A stretch of 64,000 nt of DNA from Io17-Chloro-G2 sp965226915 (GCA_965226915.1 CBDDEJ010000003.1:62001-126000); one strand, 5' to 3'; counted from the first letter of the stretch, positions 8,463 through 18,432 are shown. Program-made: numbers and translations. The notes: generated by a model from the letters alone, not told the origin.

Positions 8463-9212
8463 TCAAATAGTTTGAACCACCCGATTGACAAAAATACCGG
8501 GCGAAATCACCAGCTCGGCGTCCAGGCCTCCGATCTCCACGATCTCATCCACTTCGGCGACGGATACGGCCGCCGCCATAGCCATCACCGGATTCCAGTT
8601 CCTGTGTCCACCCCGGTAAACGAGATTTCCCAACGTGTCTGCCGCCGCCGCCCTCAACAGACCGAAATCAGCATGGATCGCGGTATAGAATACGTGGTCT
8701 TGGCCTCCGAACTGGCGTACCTCGTTTCCCTTTGAAACGCCTTCTGGAGTTCCGCCGGCGCCCATGGGCAGGAAAACCCCGCCCAAGCCTGCTCCTCCGG
8801 CCCGCAGCCTTTCGGCCAGAACTCCTTGCGGGACCGCTTCAATCTCCAACAAACCCGATTTCCACCGATCCTCTACGCCACCGGAAAATCCGCCGGAATT
8901 TCTCGATGGATCCCCAGGCAGGAAAGGCAACGGTGCGATTAGCTTTGACATCTGCCCCGACGCTGCCAAAACGTCCAGACCGATGACTTGGCCCTGCGAC
9001 GACGATGTCCAAGCCCCCTGGCAAATGCAGGTGAGGTTGCCCGCGTTACTGGCCAAAAGGGCGCCCAGGAGAGCTTCGGGGACTCCCAGTCCTTGGAACC
9101 CGCCAATCAACACCACCGCGCCATCGGTCAATCCGTCCAATGCCGCTTCCGGCGACGGAAATACCTTCCGGCCCCCTGGGGAATTCGGCGATATGTCAGG
9201 AATTTGGCTCAT
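8463..9212 (-). CDS. CoA-transferase subunit A
   Basis: A 249-residue alpha subunit of a class I CoA-transferase. It shows the CoA-binding region GAVVLIGGFQGLGVPEALL, VPQGVLAERLRAGGAGLGG, and the C-terminal DTLGNLVYRGGHRNWNPVMA. It is first of three co-directional genes (A, B-A fusion, B), separated by 78 and 38 bases. It has clear similarity to the A-like half of the next gene, suggesting an in-cluster duplication. The start is the first ATG of the frame; no strong ribosome site is seen. Substrate unknown. Confidence 0.86.
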   Translation of the reverse strand: MSQIPDISPNSPGGRKVFPSPEAALDGLTDGAVVLIGGFQGLGVPEALLGALLASNAGNLTCICQGAWTSSSQGQVIGLDVLAASGQMSKLIAPLPFLPGDPSRNSGGFSGGVEDRWKSGLLEIEAVPQGVLAERLRAGGAGLGGVFLPMGAGGTPEGVSKGNEVRQFGGQDHVFYTAIHADFGLLRAAAADTLGNLVYRGGHRNWNPVMAMAAAVSVAEVDEIVEIGGLDAELVISPGIFVNRVVQTI

Positions 9213-9339
9213 CTGGGCGAAGGCATGGTGCTACTCCGGACCGCTAGAACTGGCCGGACGACAAGGAGTCATGGCGGCGAGATATGGCATGGTCACATCA
9301 AGTATTTCAGTTGAGATAACCGGATAATGAGCATAAACG

Positions 9340-9394
9340 ATTTGGAAAAGAAAGACCGCCCCGGTCCCTTGATGCCTGGGACCTCAGGGCGGTC
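9340..9394 (-). terminator. Intrinsic terminator after groEL
   Basis: On the minus strand GACCGCCC...GGGCGGTC with an inner GGTCCC/GGGACC pairing (9354-9394) forms a long stem followed by TTTCTTTTCC. It starts 33 bases after the groEL stop codon and so ends the groES-groEL transcript. Confidence 0.85.
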
Positions 9395-9426
9395 ATCTCA
9401 ATCAACGATAAAGGGTGGACGTCTGG

Positions 9427-11055
9427 CTAGAAGTCCATCCCGCCGCCAGGAGGCATAGCCGGCATGGCCGGCTTATCCTGGGGTATCTCGGTGATCATAG
9501 ACTCGGTGGTCAGCACCATGGCGGCGACGCTGGCCGCGTTTTGGAGGGCAGACCTGGTGACCTTGGCCGGGTCAACAATACCGCGCTCCAGCATGGGACC
9601 GTACTCGCCGACATCGGCGTCAAAGCCGTAGTCGTCGGCCTGTTGTTTAACGTCGTTCAGCACGACGGAGCCTTCGAACCCCGAGTTCTCGACGATGAGC
9701 CTCAAGGGTTGCTCCAGCGCTCGGCCAATGATGTCCGCACCGACCGCCTCGTCACCTGAAAGGGTGGAAAGGCTTTCCAAAGCCCGCCGGGCGCGCACCA
9801 AGGCGACCCCGCCTCCTGGCACGATGCCTTCTTCCACTGCGGAACGGGTCGCCGAAAGGGCGTCCTCCACCCTGGCCTTCCGCTCTTTAAGCTCGACTTC
9901 GGTAGCGGCGCCCACTTTGATCACGGCAACGCCGCCAGACAGCTTGGCCATCCGCTCTTGGAGCTTCTCCCGGTCAAACTCGGAGGTGGTGTCTTCGATC
10001 TGGGTCTTTATTTGATTGATCCGCGCCTGGATGTCGGACTCTTCGCCTCGGCCCTCCACGAAGGTGGTCTCGTCCTTGCTGGCCGAAACCCTGCGGGCGG
10101 TGCCGAAGTCCTCAACAGTCGCCGAGTCCAGCTTCTGGCCGGTCTCTTCGCTGATGACTTTGCCGCCGGTTAGGATGGCGATATCTTCCAACATCGCCTT
10201 GCGGCGGTCGCCGAACCCGGGAGCCTTGATCGCCAAGACGTTCAGCGTGCCCCGGAGTTTGTTGACCACCAGGGTGGCCAGGGCTTCGCCGTCCACGTCC
10301 TCCGCTACGATAACCACATTCTTTTTGCCGATCTGGAGGAGTTTCTCCAAAGCCGGCAGCATGTCGGACACCGCGGAGATCTTTTTGTCGGTGATGACCA
10401 CGGTGGCGTCTTCTATCGCCGACTCCATCCGGTCGGCATTGGTGATGAAGTAGGGAGATATATAGCCGCGGTCGATCTGCATACCTTCCACGTATTCGAT
10501 CTCGTCGGAAAGGCCACGGGATTCCTCAACGGTGATAACGCCGTCTTTACCGACTTTCTCCATGGCCTCGGCTATGGTTTCGCCGATGGCTTCTTCATGG
10601 GCCGAAAGGCTGGCAACCTGCCCAATCCTCTCCCGGGTTTCCACCGGCTCGGCCATGCCCAAAATTTCATCGACCACTGCCACCACGGCCTTCTCGATTC
10701 CACGTTTGATGGCCATGGGATTGCTTCCGGCGGTCACATTCTTGAATCCATCGTTGATGATGGCCTGGGCCAACACCACAGATGTGGTAGTGCCATCACC
10801 GGCCGCGTCGTTGGTCTTGGTCGCAGCCTCTTTCAATAGTTGAGCGCCCATGTTCTCGAAACTGTCGGGTAGCTCGATCTCTTTTGCGATCGTCACACCG
10901 TCACTGCACACTTGGGGCGGGCCAAAGGACTTGTCCAATACGACATTGCGTCCCTTGGGTCCCAGGGTTACTTTGACCGACATAGCCAGAGCGTCGATTC
11001 CAGCCCGAAGAGACTTTCGTGCATCTTCAGAGTAAGTCAGTTTTTTTGCGGGCAT
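9427..11055 (-). CDS. groEL: Chaperonin GroEL (60 kDa)
   Basis: A full-length 542-residue chaperonin subunit. Signatures: VTLGPKGRNVVLDKSFG at the N-terminus, DGVTIAKEIEL, the ATP-site loop AAGDGTTTSVVLAQ, the apical domain with YISPYFITNADRM, EEGIVPGGGVALVRA, and a C-terminal PPGGGMDF tail in place of a long GGM repeat. It assembles as a double heptamer ring with GroES to fold proteins in the cytosol. It sits 87 bases downstream of groES in the same direction and is followed by a strong terminator. No truncation or unusual residue is evident. Confidence 0.97.
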   Translation of the reverse strand: MPAKKLTYSEDARKSLRAGIDALAMSVKVTLGPKGRNVVLDKSFGPPQVCSDGVTIAKEIELPDSFENMGAQLLKEAATKTNDAAGDGTTTSVVLAQAIINDGFKNVTAGSNPMAIKRGIEKAVVAVVDEILGMAEPVETRERIGQVASLSAHEEAIGETIAEAMEKVGKDGVITVEESRGLSDEIEYVEGMQIDRGYISPYFITNADRMESAIEDATVVITDKKISAVSDMLPALEKLLQIGKKNVVIVAEDVDGEALATLVVNKLRGTLNVLAIKAPGFGDRRKAMLEDIAILTGGKVISEETGQKLDSATVEDFGTARRVSASKDETTFVEGRGEESDIQARINQIKTQIEDTTSEFDREKLQERMAKLSGGVAVIKVGAATEVELKERKARVEDALSATRSAVEEGIVPGGGVALVRARRALESLSTLSGDEAVGADIIGRALEQPLRLIVENSGFEGSVVLNDVKQQADDYGFDADVGEYGPMLERGIVDPAKVTRSALQNAASVAAMVLTTESMITEIPQDKPAMPAMPPGGGMDF

Positions 11056-11142
11056 CCCGAACCTCCTTGATTAATTTTATCGATTGGGAATTCAACGGCG
11101 GTTGATAAGACCACCCAGGTAGCTAATGTTAGGTAGTTAATG

Positions 11143-11433
11143 TTAGGAAACCTTGGCCAAAATATCGCTTTCCCGTAGAATCAGGTACTCGTCATCGCCG
11201 TCTTTATATTCAGTCCCAGCGAATTTGGAGTAGATAACCTTGTCTCCAGCGGCCAGTTCCATGGGAATCCGGCTCCCATCATCGGCTACGCGGCCTGGTC
11301 CTACCGCGACAACCTTTCCTTCCTGCGGTTTCTCTTTGGCGGTATCAGGCAGGAAAATACCACCTTTAGTCTGCTGTTCGAGTTCAATGGGTTGAACGAT
11401 TACACGCTCACCCAACGGAACAAAGTTCACCAA
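11143..11433 (-). CDS. groES: Co-chaperonin GroES (10 kDa)
   Basis: A 96-residue protein of the GroES family, the heptameric lid of the GroEL folding chamber. The N-terminal PLGERVIVQPIE and the mobile loop (EQQTKGGIFLPDTAKEKPQ) are typical, as is the C-terminal YLILRESDILA. The start is ATG at 11433 with GGAGGCAACG upstream (about 11438-11447, minus strand). First gene of the groES-groEL operon. A degenerate CIRCE-like inverted repeat lies about 50 bases upstream. Confidence 0.96.
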   Translation of the reverse strand: MVNFVPLGERVIVQPIELEQQTKGGIFLPDTAKEKPQEGKVVAVGPGRVADDGSRIPMELAAGDKVIYSKFAGTEYKDGDDEYLILRESDILAKVS

Positions 11434-11483
11434 CGTTGCCTCCTTAAATACTTGGACTGATTCGGGCCGAATTTAGGCCTCGA

Positions 11484-11510
11484 TTAATGCTCACACAAGC
11501 CGAGCAATTC
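11484..11510 (-). promoter_or_regulatory. Possible degenerate CIRCE (HrcA) operator upstream of groES
   Basis: TTAATGCTC and GAGCAATTC flank exactly nine bases (11493-11501), the spacing of CIRCE (TTAGCACTC-N9-GAGTGCTAA). Only about ten of eighteen arm positions match the consensus, so this is weak. Placement upstream of groES is what makes it worth noting. Confidence 0.3.
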
Positions 11511-11535
11511 GTTATGGTAATCACGGGTACAAACC

Positions 11536-12381
11536 TTGTCAAGAGATAGCCCGCCGTCCTACTATTTAGCCGTCTGTACAGATAACGTCGGCACCGATCC
11601 GGGAGAACCAATCAAATATCGATATCTAAAAATACAAACCGCCCCGACCATGGTCACGCTGACACTGTCATGGCCGGAAAACCATAACTTGATCGGCGCC
11701 GCCTTGGCCATGGAGATCCGTCAAGCCTGTCTGGATATCGCCGAGGATGACCAGGCTGCCTTGGTTTTGCTGACCGGCGACGGCTCATGTTTCTCGGTAG
11801 GCCGGGAAAGGCCCGATAGCGGCGCGGAACAATTGGATCTGGCTTGGATCAAGGAACGCCAAGTGGCGCAGGCCCTGGCTGCGTTGCCCATGCCGGTGAT
11901 CGTGGCAATCAACGGCGACGCTTTTGACCATGGCCTGGAATTGGCTTTGGCCGGAGATATCCGGCTGGCGTCCCAAGATGCCAGGTTTGGCTTCACCGGG
12001 CTGGTCCAAGGTGAGATGCCCTGGGACGGCGGGACGCAGCGGCTGCCCCGGTTGGTGGGCACCCCGTGGGCACGCGACATGCTCCTAACCGGCCGGGTGG
12101 TAGACTCTGATGAAGCGCTGGCCATCGGCCTGATCAACAGGGTGGCGTCCAGCGGGCAGTTGATGGCCGAGGCCCAAGAGTTAGCGGAAACGATTTGCGC
12201 CGGCGGTCCGGTAGCCGCCCGGTACGCCAAAGAAGCGGTTTTGAAGGGAATGGACTTATCGCTGAGTCAGGGCTTATCCCTGGAGGCCGACCTCAATGTC
12301 ATCCTGCACAGCACCGAAGACCGAGCCGAGGGGATCCGTTCCTTCTTGGACCGCAGGCCCCCGCGTTTCAGTGGGTCTTGA
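11536..12381 (+). CDS. Enoyl-CoA hydratase/isomerase (crotonase) family protein
   Basis: A crotonase-fold protein of up to 281 residues. The oxyanion-hole and CoA-site segments are visible (VTLTLSWPENHNLI, GDGSCFSVGRE, INGDAFDHGLELALAGDIRLAS, DGGTQRLPRLVG). The second catalytic Glu of hydratases, usually within a PE.KLG..PG motif, is replaced: the sequence reads GFTGLVQGEMPWDGG. So it may not be a hydratase in the strict sense. The start is uncertain: TTG at 11536 has no good ribosome site, and the first ATG (11650) would cut into the conserved core. It is divergent from groES and precedes a PHP gene and a second crotonase. Confidence 0.75.
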   Translation: MSRDSPPSYYLAVCTDNVGTDPGEPIKYRYLKIQTAPTMVTLTLSWPENHNLIGAALAMEIRQACLDIAEDDQAALVLLTGDGSCFSVGRERPDSGAEQLDLAWIKERQVAQALAALPMPVIVAINGDAFDHGLELALAGDIRLASQDARFGFTGLVQGEMPWDGGTQRLPRLVGTPWARDMLLTGRVVDSDEALAIGLINRVASSGQLMAEAQELAETICAGGPVAARYAKEAVLKGMDLSLSQGLSLEADLNVILHSTEDRAEGIRSFLDRRPPRFSGS

Positions 12382-12465
12382 GGCATGCAGTACGATTAGG
12401 TCAGCTCCGGGACTGAATCAAAGTGTTCCGGGACAAGATCCGAGAGATTTGATGGATGGTGATTT

Positions 12466-13008
12466 TTGAGCGTTAAACTTGACCTTCACACTCATATATG
12501 GGAGGCGTTTAACTTCCAGCCACCTTCGCTGGACATAGCCGAAAAGGTTGTCAGCCAGATCAAAGCCAGGGGGATAGACGGCATCGCCATCACCGATCAT
12601 CACAATAAGGACTGGGCTTTCGAATTCAGAGAATTGGTGGAGCAACACTTTCCCGGTGAGGTAATAATCATCCCTGGTTGGGAGATAGAGGTCCGCCCAA
12701 CTCTTAGCCCCTTCGACGAGTACCAGATCGCCGAGCTATTCCTGACCGACGGCGGAGTGTTCCGAACCTACTGCCACCCAGGGTATTACTCGCCCAATAT
12801 TTTAATAGAAGAAGGCGTCCACGCCATCGAAATCGACAACTACATCCACAACTGGCATATCCGTAAAGATCAGGTCCAAGAGATCGCAGGCGCACACGGA
12901 TTGTTGACCCTGGAAGTCAGCGACGCCCACACCCTGGAAAACATCGGATTGAGGTACTCAGAGTTGGAGTTGGATGAACTCTACCGCCGTGCCTCGCCCG
13001 CCAAATGA
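12466..13008 (+). CDS. PHP-domain phosphoesterase-like protein
   Basis: A 180-residue protein with the metal-binding motifs of the PHP superfamily in order: DLHTH (residues 6-10), TDHHN (43-47), a Glu in GWEIE (71-75), YCHPGY (102-107) and SDAH (152-155). PHP enzymes hydrolyse phosphoester bonds using two or three metal ions; the substrate is unknown. The start is taken as TTG at 12466, since the DLHTH strand must be near the N-terminus. The 3' end overlaps the next crotonase gene by about 35 bases, suggesting co-transcription. Confidence 0.8.
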   Translation: MSVKLDLHTHIWEAFNFQPPSLDIAEKVVSQIKARGIDGIAITDHHNKDWAFEFRELVEQHFPGEVIIIPGWEIEVRPTLSPFDEYQIAELFLTDGGVFRTYCHPGYYSPNILIEEGVHAIEIDNYIHNWHIRKDQVQEIAGAHGLLTLEVSDAHTLENIGLRYSELELDELYRRASPAK

Positions 13009-13756
13009 CCCTCAGCCGGTGGGAAAAAAATTGGCCCAATTCGATACATTGATCTACGAAAAACAGGGCGCCGTAGCCCGCGTTAGCTTGAATCGCCCGA
13101 ATGTCCTGAATGCTTACAACATCCAGATGCGCGACGATTTTTCCCAAGCGTTGGCGGCGGTGGCTGACGACCTCACCGTAGGCGCTCTGCTCATAACCGG
13201 AGAGGGGCGGGCTTTCTGCGCCGGCGCCGATCTCACGGAATTCGGCACGGCCCCATCCCAGGTGGTTGCCCGAAGCGTGCGCTGGCAGCGGGACGTTTGG
13301 GGTCAGCTATTGGGTCTGGAACAGCCGGTGGTGTGCGCCATGCACGGTTTTTGCATCGGGTCGGGACTGGAAATCGCGCTGCTGTGCGACGTTCGGATAG
13401 CGGCCAGAGACACGGCATTCGCCTTGCCCGAAATACAATTAGGCATGATACCGGCGGCCGGCGGGAGTCAGACCCTTCCCAGAAGCGCCGGCCCATCAAG
13501 AGCCCTCGATCTGCTGTTGACTGGCCGCCGCTTTGATGCACCGGAAGCCCTCAAGCTGGGGCTGATTACCAGGTTGGCGGATGCCGATGATCTAGCCGCG
13601 GCCGGGATGGACCTGGCCGAAACACTGGCTTCGGTCCCGCGGCCCGCCATGGCCGCGGCCAAGCAAGCTTTATCCAGAGGCCTCGACCTTGACCTGCGAG
13701 AAGGACTGGAGTTGGAGGACCGTTTGTCGGCGTTGATGCCGGCCATAGGCGTCTAA
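12974..13756 (+). CDS. Enoyl-CoA hydratase/isomerase family protein
   Basis: A 260-residue crotonase. Typical parts: VARVSLNRPNVLNAYN, the oxyanion hole GRAFCAGADLTEFG, HGFCIGSGLEIALLCDVRIA, and the second active-site Glu in PEIQLGMIPAAGGSQTLPR. This set fits a hydratase or isomerase acting on acyl-CoA. The first ATG at 12974 overlaps the PHP gene; a GTG at 13019 (after DPQP) would shorten it by 15 residues and is also possible. It lies 40 bases before an acyl-CoA synthetase in the same direction, so both may serve one acid-degradation pathway. Confidence 0.86.
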   Translation: MNSTAVPRPPNDPQPVGKKLAQFDTLIYEKQGAVARVSLNRPNVLNAYNIQMRDDFSQALAAVADDLTVGALLITGEGRAFCAGADLTEFGTAPSQVVARSVRWQRDVWGQLLGLEQPVVCAMHGFCIGSGLEIALLCDVRIAARDTAFALPEIQLGMIPAAGGSQTLPRSAGPSRALDLLLTGRRFDAPEALKLGLITRLADADDLAAAGMDLAETLASVPRPAMAAAKQALSRGLDLDLREGLELEDRLSALMPAIGV

Positions 13757-13795
13757 AACCGTCTGGGCTGCCAGGGCTAAATTAGGAGGTTCCAA

Positions 13796-15382
13796 ATGCG
13801 CACATCGGAATTCTTGACCATCTCGGGCGCCATCGTGCCCGATCGGGACGCCGTCATCTTTGACGACCAGCACATCTCCTTCGAAGAATTGCAGGGCCTG
13901 GTAAACCGCCTGGCCAACACTCTGGCGGAAAGGGGCGTGGGCAAGGGCGACCGGTTGGCCATAATGCAGGTAAATGGGGTTCAGGGCATCGTCCTATACT
14001 TCGCCGCCGCCCAGTTGGACGCGATCTACGTGCCCATCAACTTTCGGGCCAAGACCGAAGAACTGGAGCAAATGCTGGCCATAGCCCAGCCCAGCATGCT
14101 GTTCCTCGGCGAGCGGTACACCGATCTGGCGCCTTCCTCCGGAGACGGGGCGGTGCCGCCGGAGCGTATCGTGGTGTTGGATGGCCCGGCCGACGGCGGC
14201 ATGCTGTCCTACGACCAGCTTGTATCCGGCGCCCAAACAGACGAGTTGAACTTCCCCGAAGCCGAGGACGACGACACCACCGTCATCATGTTCACCGCCG
14301 GAACCACCGGCGTTCCCAAGGGGGTCATGCTCACCCACGACAGTTTTTCATCCTTTTTGCTGGCGACGGTTAATCCCGCCGACCCAGATGATGAAGAGAC
14401 CAACCTGTTGACGGTTCCGCTTTACCACATCGCCGGGTTGCAGGCCGCGCTGGCGGCGGTCTATGGAGGACGCACCCTAGTGGTGATGCGCCAGTTCGAA
14501 CCCCTTGAATGGCTGACCTTGGCCCAGACCCATCAGGTAAACCGGGCTATGCTGGTTCCAACCATGCTGAAGCGGGTAATAGACCATCCCCAGTTCCACG
14601 AATTCGACCTATCATCGTTGAACGTGATCACCTACGGAGCGGCGCCCATGCCCATGGAGGTCATCCGCCACGCCATCGATGTATTTCCCGATGCCCGGTT
14701 CATCAACGCCTTCGGCCAAACCGAGACGGCCTCCACCATCACTATGCTGCCGCCCGACGACCACGTCCTGACGGGCTCTCCCGAGGAAATCGAACGTAAG
14801 CTAAAACGGCTCACCTCTATCGGCATCCCTCTGGAGGACGTCGAAGTGCAGATAGTGGATGAGGACGGAGCGCCGGTGCCCCAGGGAGAGGTGGGCGAGA
14901 TCGTGGCCCGGGGCACCCGCATGATGGCCGGTTACTGGCAGCAGGAAGCCGCGACCAGAGACGCCATCCGCTCGGGTTGGATCTACACCGGCGACCTGGC
15001 TTACCAGGACGAGGACGAATACATCTACCTGTCGGGCAGGGCAAAGGACTTCATCAAACGCGGCGGAGAGATGATCTCTCCTGAAGAAGTGGAGCAGGTC
15101 CTCATGTCTCATCCCCAGGTTGACGACGCCGCGGTTATCGGCGTGGTGGACGTGGAATGGGGCGAGGAAGTCAGAGCTCTTGTGGTCCGGCGGCCGTCGG
15201 ATGCCGGAGAATCCGCGGTCGATGAATCGGCTCTGCAGAATTTTTGCCAAGAAAGACTGTCCAGCTTTAAGCGGCCCCGCTCGGTGGTTTTCGTCGACGA
15301 TCTGCCCCGCAACGTCATGGGCAAGGTCCTAAAGCGAGACCTGCGGGAACAATACGGATACCCGATCAACGCCCAAGGTTAA
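13796..15382 (+). CDS. AMP-dependent acyl-CoA synthetase/ligase
   Basis: A 528-residue member of the ANL adenylating enzyme family, which activates a carboxylic acid to acyl-AMP and then acyl-CoA. The phosphate-binding loop TAGTTGVPKGV is at 167-177. Further motifs are YGAAPMP, NAFGQTET, GWIYTGDLAYQDEDEY and RAKDFIKRGGEMISPEEVE. The C-terminal catalytic lysine is in NVMGKVLKRDL. AGGAGG at 13784-13789 fixes the ATG start. It follows the crotonase closely. The chain length of the acid substrate cannot be judged; lack of a long N-terminal extension is against acetyl-CoA synthetase. Confidence 0.9.
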   Translation: MRTSEFLTISGAIVPDRDAVIFDDQHISFEELQGLVNRLANTLAERGVGKGDRLAIMQVNGVQGIVLYFAAAQLDAIYVPINFRAKTEELEQMLAIAQPSMLFLGERYTDLAPSSGDGAVPPERIVVLDGPADGGMLSYDQLVSGAQTDELNFPEAEDDDTTVIMFTAGTTGVPKGVMLTHDSFSSFLLATVNPADPDDEETNLLTVPLYHIAGLQAALAAVYGGRTLVVMRQFEPLEWLTLAQTHQVNRAMLVPTMLKRVIDHPQFHEFDLSSLNVITYGAAPMPMEVIRHAIDVFPDARFINAFGQTETASTITMLPPDDHVLTGSPEEIERKLKRLTSIGIPLEDVEVQIVDEDGAPVPQGEVGEIVARGTRMMAGYWQQEAATRDAIRSGWIYTGDLAYQDEDEYIYLSGRAKDFIKRGGEMISPEEVEQVLMSHPQVDDAAVIGVVDVEWGEEVRALVVRRPSDAGESAVDESALQNFCQERLSSFKRPRSVVFVDDLPRNVMGKVLKRDLREQYGYPINAQG

Positions 15383-16987
15383 AGCCCGGCGCCCTGGGAC
15401 TTAGATGCTAGGACTTATGCTTTAGTCCGAATCCACCGATGGACCCGGATGGAGGGCGTGAGGACAGCGGAAGAGGGGGGAGGGAGTTGCAGGCGCGATG
15501 ATCCGGGCTCGAATTCGGGTAGACGGGAGGTTGGCGGGCGGTCGCAGGCGCTTTTGGGGGCGCCGATGGCGGTCTGCAGTGGCTGTGCTGAGCGAGATGG
15601 CGGGATAGGACACGGGAAGAGGCGCTCGCGGACCGGGACTGGCGCGAGTTTGCCGGGACGTTCAGTTGGCCGGATGGCGGGTCAGTTGCAGACGGGTCGT
15701 CAGGCTGGGAGTGGCAGGGCGCGCAGCCGGGCCAGGGCGCGACTGAACTGGGTTTCCCAAGGCCAGCGCTGGGGCAGATGCAGGGTGAGGCGGCGCGCCG
15801 AGCGGGTGAGCCGTCCGGCCAGGGAGAAGAACCGTCGCCTGAGGGTCTTGGTGGTCACGATCTGCTCGCCCAGGCCGATGCGCGCGGTCCAGCGGGCCAG
15901 GTTGTGGGCCATCACCTGGACGGCCAGCCAGGCGCCGTTGGCGGCGAAGCGGCCGGACGGCATGTGGTTCAACCCGACGCCGTACTTGAGGTCGCGTATC
16001 GCATTCTCGATCTCGGCGTGGCGGCGGTGGTCGGCCTCCAGTTCCAGGGTCTCTCCGTCCCGGTCGGTGATGAAGCCGTGATAACTGTAGGTGGCGAAGA
16101 GGGCGAGTTGGGAACCGGGGGTCGGCTGCACCCGCCGGACGATGAGCCGCACCGGCGCGGCGTCCGGCTCACTCTGGAAGGGGGTATAAGTCGTCTCGGC
16201 CACAGCGGCGGCGCCGTCCATCCAGTAGGGAATCGGCGTCCAGGCAGCTTCGGGTATGGCCTCGATGAGATTGCGCAGGCTTTTGTGCTGGCGGATGGTG
16301 ATGGAGAAGCGCACGTCCAGCTTGCGGCAGACGGCGACCACGGCGTGGGTATAGAAGCCGCTGTCGGCCCGCAGGGTGATCTGCCCGCTGGCGCCAGCGT
16401 AGCGCACCCGCCCCACCGTCTCCCGCAGGAAGTGGGCGGCCCCGCGGGCGGTGTTGGCGCGGCCCTCGCGCAGCCGGGACATCAGCACGTCGCCGGCGCC
16501 GGCGGCGACGGCCAACAGCGGGTGATAGCCCCGGGCGCCGGTGTAGCCGTGGTGGCGGGCGCCCTCCTTGGCCAGTCCGTAGGTCTCGCAGATCGTCGAA
16601 TCAAGGTCGATGGTAAATGGTGCGTCGCCGGGTCCGGCTCCGGCCTGCCAGGCCCGGGCCAGCAACTCGCGGCTCACCCGGTCCAGTTGGCGGACGTGGC
16701 CCCAGCGAAAGCTGCGCAGGAAGGCGCCCAGGGTGGAGGGCGCCTTGAGCACACTGCCCAGGGTGCAGGCTGTCCCGCCGGCGCGCAGCGCATCGGCGTC
16801 GTCGATGCAGTCGCCGCCCGCCAACGCAGATGCCACCAGCGTCATCATCTTGTCACCGGTGTTGGCTCGGCCTGGGGCCCGGCCCAGGTCCAGGCGCCGG
16901 TCAACCAGTTGGGAAAGGCCGAGGTGCAAGCCAAGGTGGCGGGAAGGAGCAGGCCGGCATTGTTGACCAGGCGGTGGTCGTCGAAGG

Positions 16988-18432
16988 GAAACTGTTCAGA
17001 GTTGAGGGGAAGTGAGCAACCGGCGGCATTCCAGGAGGGGATTGAGACCTCTGGCCCGCCAGGTGCCAAAGAGGGATGCCAAGGTCATCTTGCTGTCGGC
17101 GCCCTGCCCTGAGCGGGCGCCGCCGCTGATCTTGCGACTGGTTACCAGATGCCGCAGGCTCCGCTCGGCGGCGTTGTTGTCTGAGGGCACGGCTGGGTCC
17201 GACACGAAGACAAACAGTTCCTTGATGAACCGTTCCATGCGCCGGCAGAGCTTGGCCTGAACCGCCAGGGGATCTTTCGCCAGGGGATCTTTAAGGAAAG
17301 GCCGCGCCAAGACCATTAGTTTCTCCTCCAGCATTAGCTGGGTGCGATGGCCTGGCTGGGCTCGGGGAAGGACCGAGGCCTTGGCCTCCGTGTAGACCTG
17401 GTGAACCGCCTCGGCCCACTGAGCCAGCCCAGCGTCTTCTGGGTACAACCCTTTCAGGTCATGGATATCCCGCAGCAGATGAGCCCAGCACCGTTGCTTC
17501 AGGCCCGGGTAGTGGTTATAGGCCGCGTAGAAATCACTGACCAACACTCCGCTGAAGGAGGAATCCAGCACCTCATCCACCACCCCCTTATCCCGACCCC
17601 GACGCAGGAAGTATCGTTCGCTGGGAGTGCTGAAGGTCCAAACATAGCCGTTGCTCCCGTCCTGGCGCCAGCCGGTTTCGTCGCCCTGCACCACGGGACT
17701 GGCGCGGACTTGCTCGAGCACCTCTCGCACCGCCGTCTCAGCCTGACGGGCTACTCCATGGACGGCCTGGACGATGGCGCCAACACTCAGGTGCAACTGA
17801 TGGACGCTCTCCAGGTACCATTGGATGATTCTTATGGGCAACCGTCCCTCCTCCCGCAGGGTCACCATCAGGCTTACCAGATTGACCCCAGGCGCTGCTG
17901 GCCCAGAACCACCCCCTGCAGGGCCTCTTTGGGCAGCCGGCGCCGCTGGCATATCGGACAGATGCGGGCTACCAGGGCGTGCTCGGTCACTTCTACCGGA
18001 GCCACCGGTAGCTCAATGACTTCCCGAGTTCGCTGTACCCATCCGCCGTTCAGGTGAGTCCCGCAGTCGGGACAGACCGCCACGGCATGCTCCACCCGCC
18101 GGGTAGGAGTCATGCGCTGGCGGGTGAAGCCATGGCGGCGCGGCTTTCTGGGCTCCTTTTTCTCCGGCGCTTGCCGGCTGGAGTGCGGCTGATTACCCGG
18201 CATCCCCGACGACCCGCGCCGGTTGGGACGGGATTCCAGAACCCCAATCCGCCTTTGCAAATCGGCAATGACTGCCCGCTGGCCGGCAATTATCTCCAGC
18301 AGAGTTTCGCCACTCGCCGCGTTCAGGTCTAGTTCAGTGTCCACCTCCCTGGTATGCCACAACTCCCCCGGCCATGCCAGCGTTTTTCCAACGGCTTTGA
18401 GCCAATTCACCTCATCAAGTCTGAACAGTTAC
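16988..18432 (-). mobile_element. IS66-family element, copy 1 (in IS1380)
   Basis: A 1445-bp element with ends GAAACTGTTCAG and, on the other strand, GTAACTGTTCAGACTTGA. The eight bases GTCGAAGG occur on both sides (16980-16987 and 18433-18440), matching the 8-bp target duplication of IS66. It has a single transposase gene without the tnpA and tnpB helpers, as in the ISBst12-like branch. It is nearly identical to the copy at 28369. Confidence 0.93.
16996..18410 (-). pseudogene. IS66 transposase, copy 1, frameshifted
   Basis: The N-terminal part (18410 down to about 17880) and the C-terminal part (about 17885 down to 16996) are in different frames. Comparison with the intact copy at 28377 shows why: the run at 17886-17889 has four C where the other copy has five (29267-29271). 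The protein would otherwise be a 471-residue IS66 transposase with a CPDCGTH...CPICQRR zinc-binding region and a DDE domain. Inactive unless the ribosome or polymerase slips at the C-run. Confidence 0.88.

Noticed and set aside
15778..17112. A 444-codon open frame on the plus strand
   Set aside because: It is antisense to the IS1380 and IS66 transposase genes, with Gly/Ala/Val-rich composition typical of a GC-rich shadow frame, and no family pattern.
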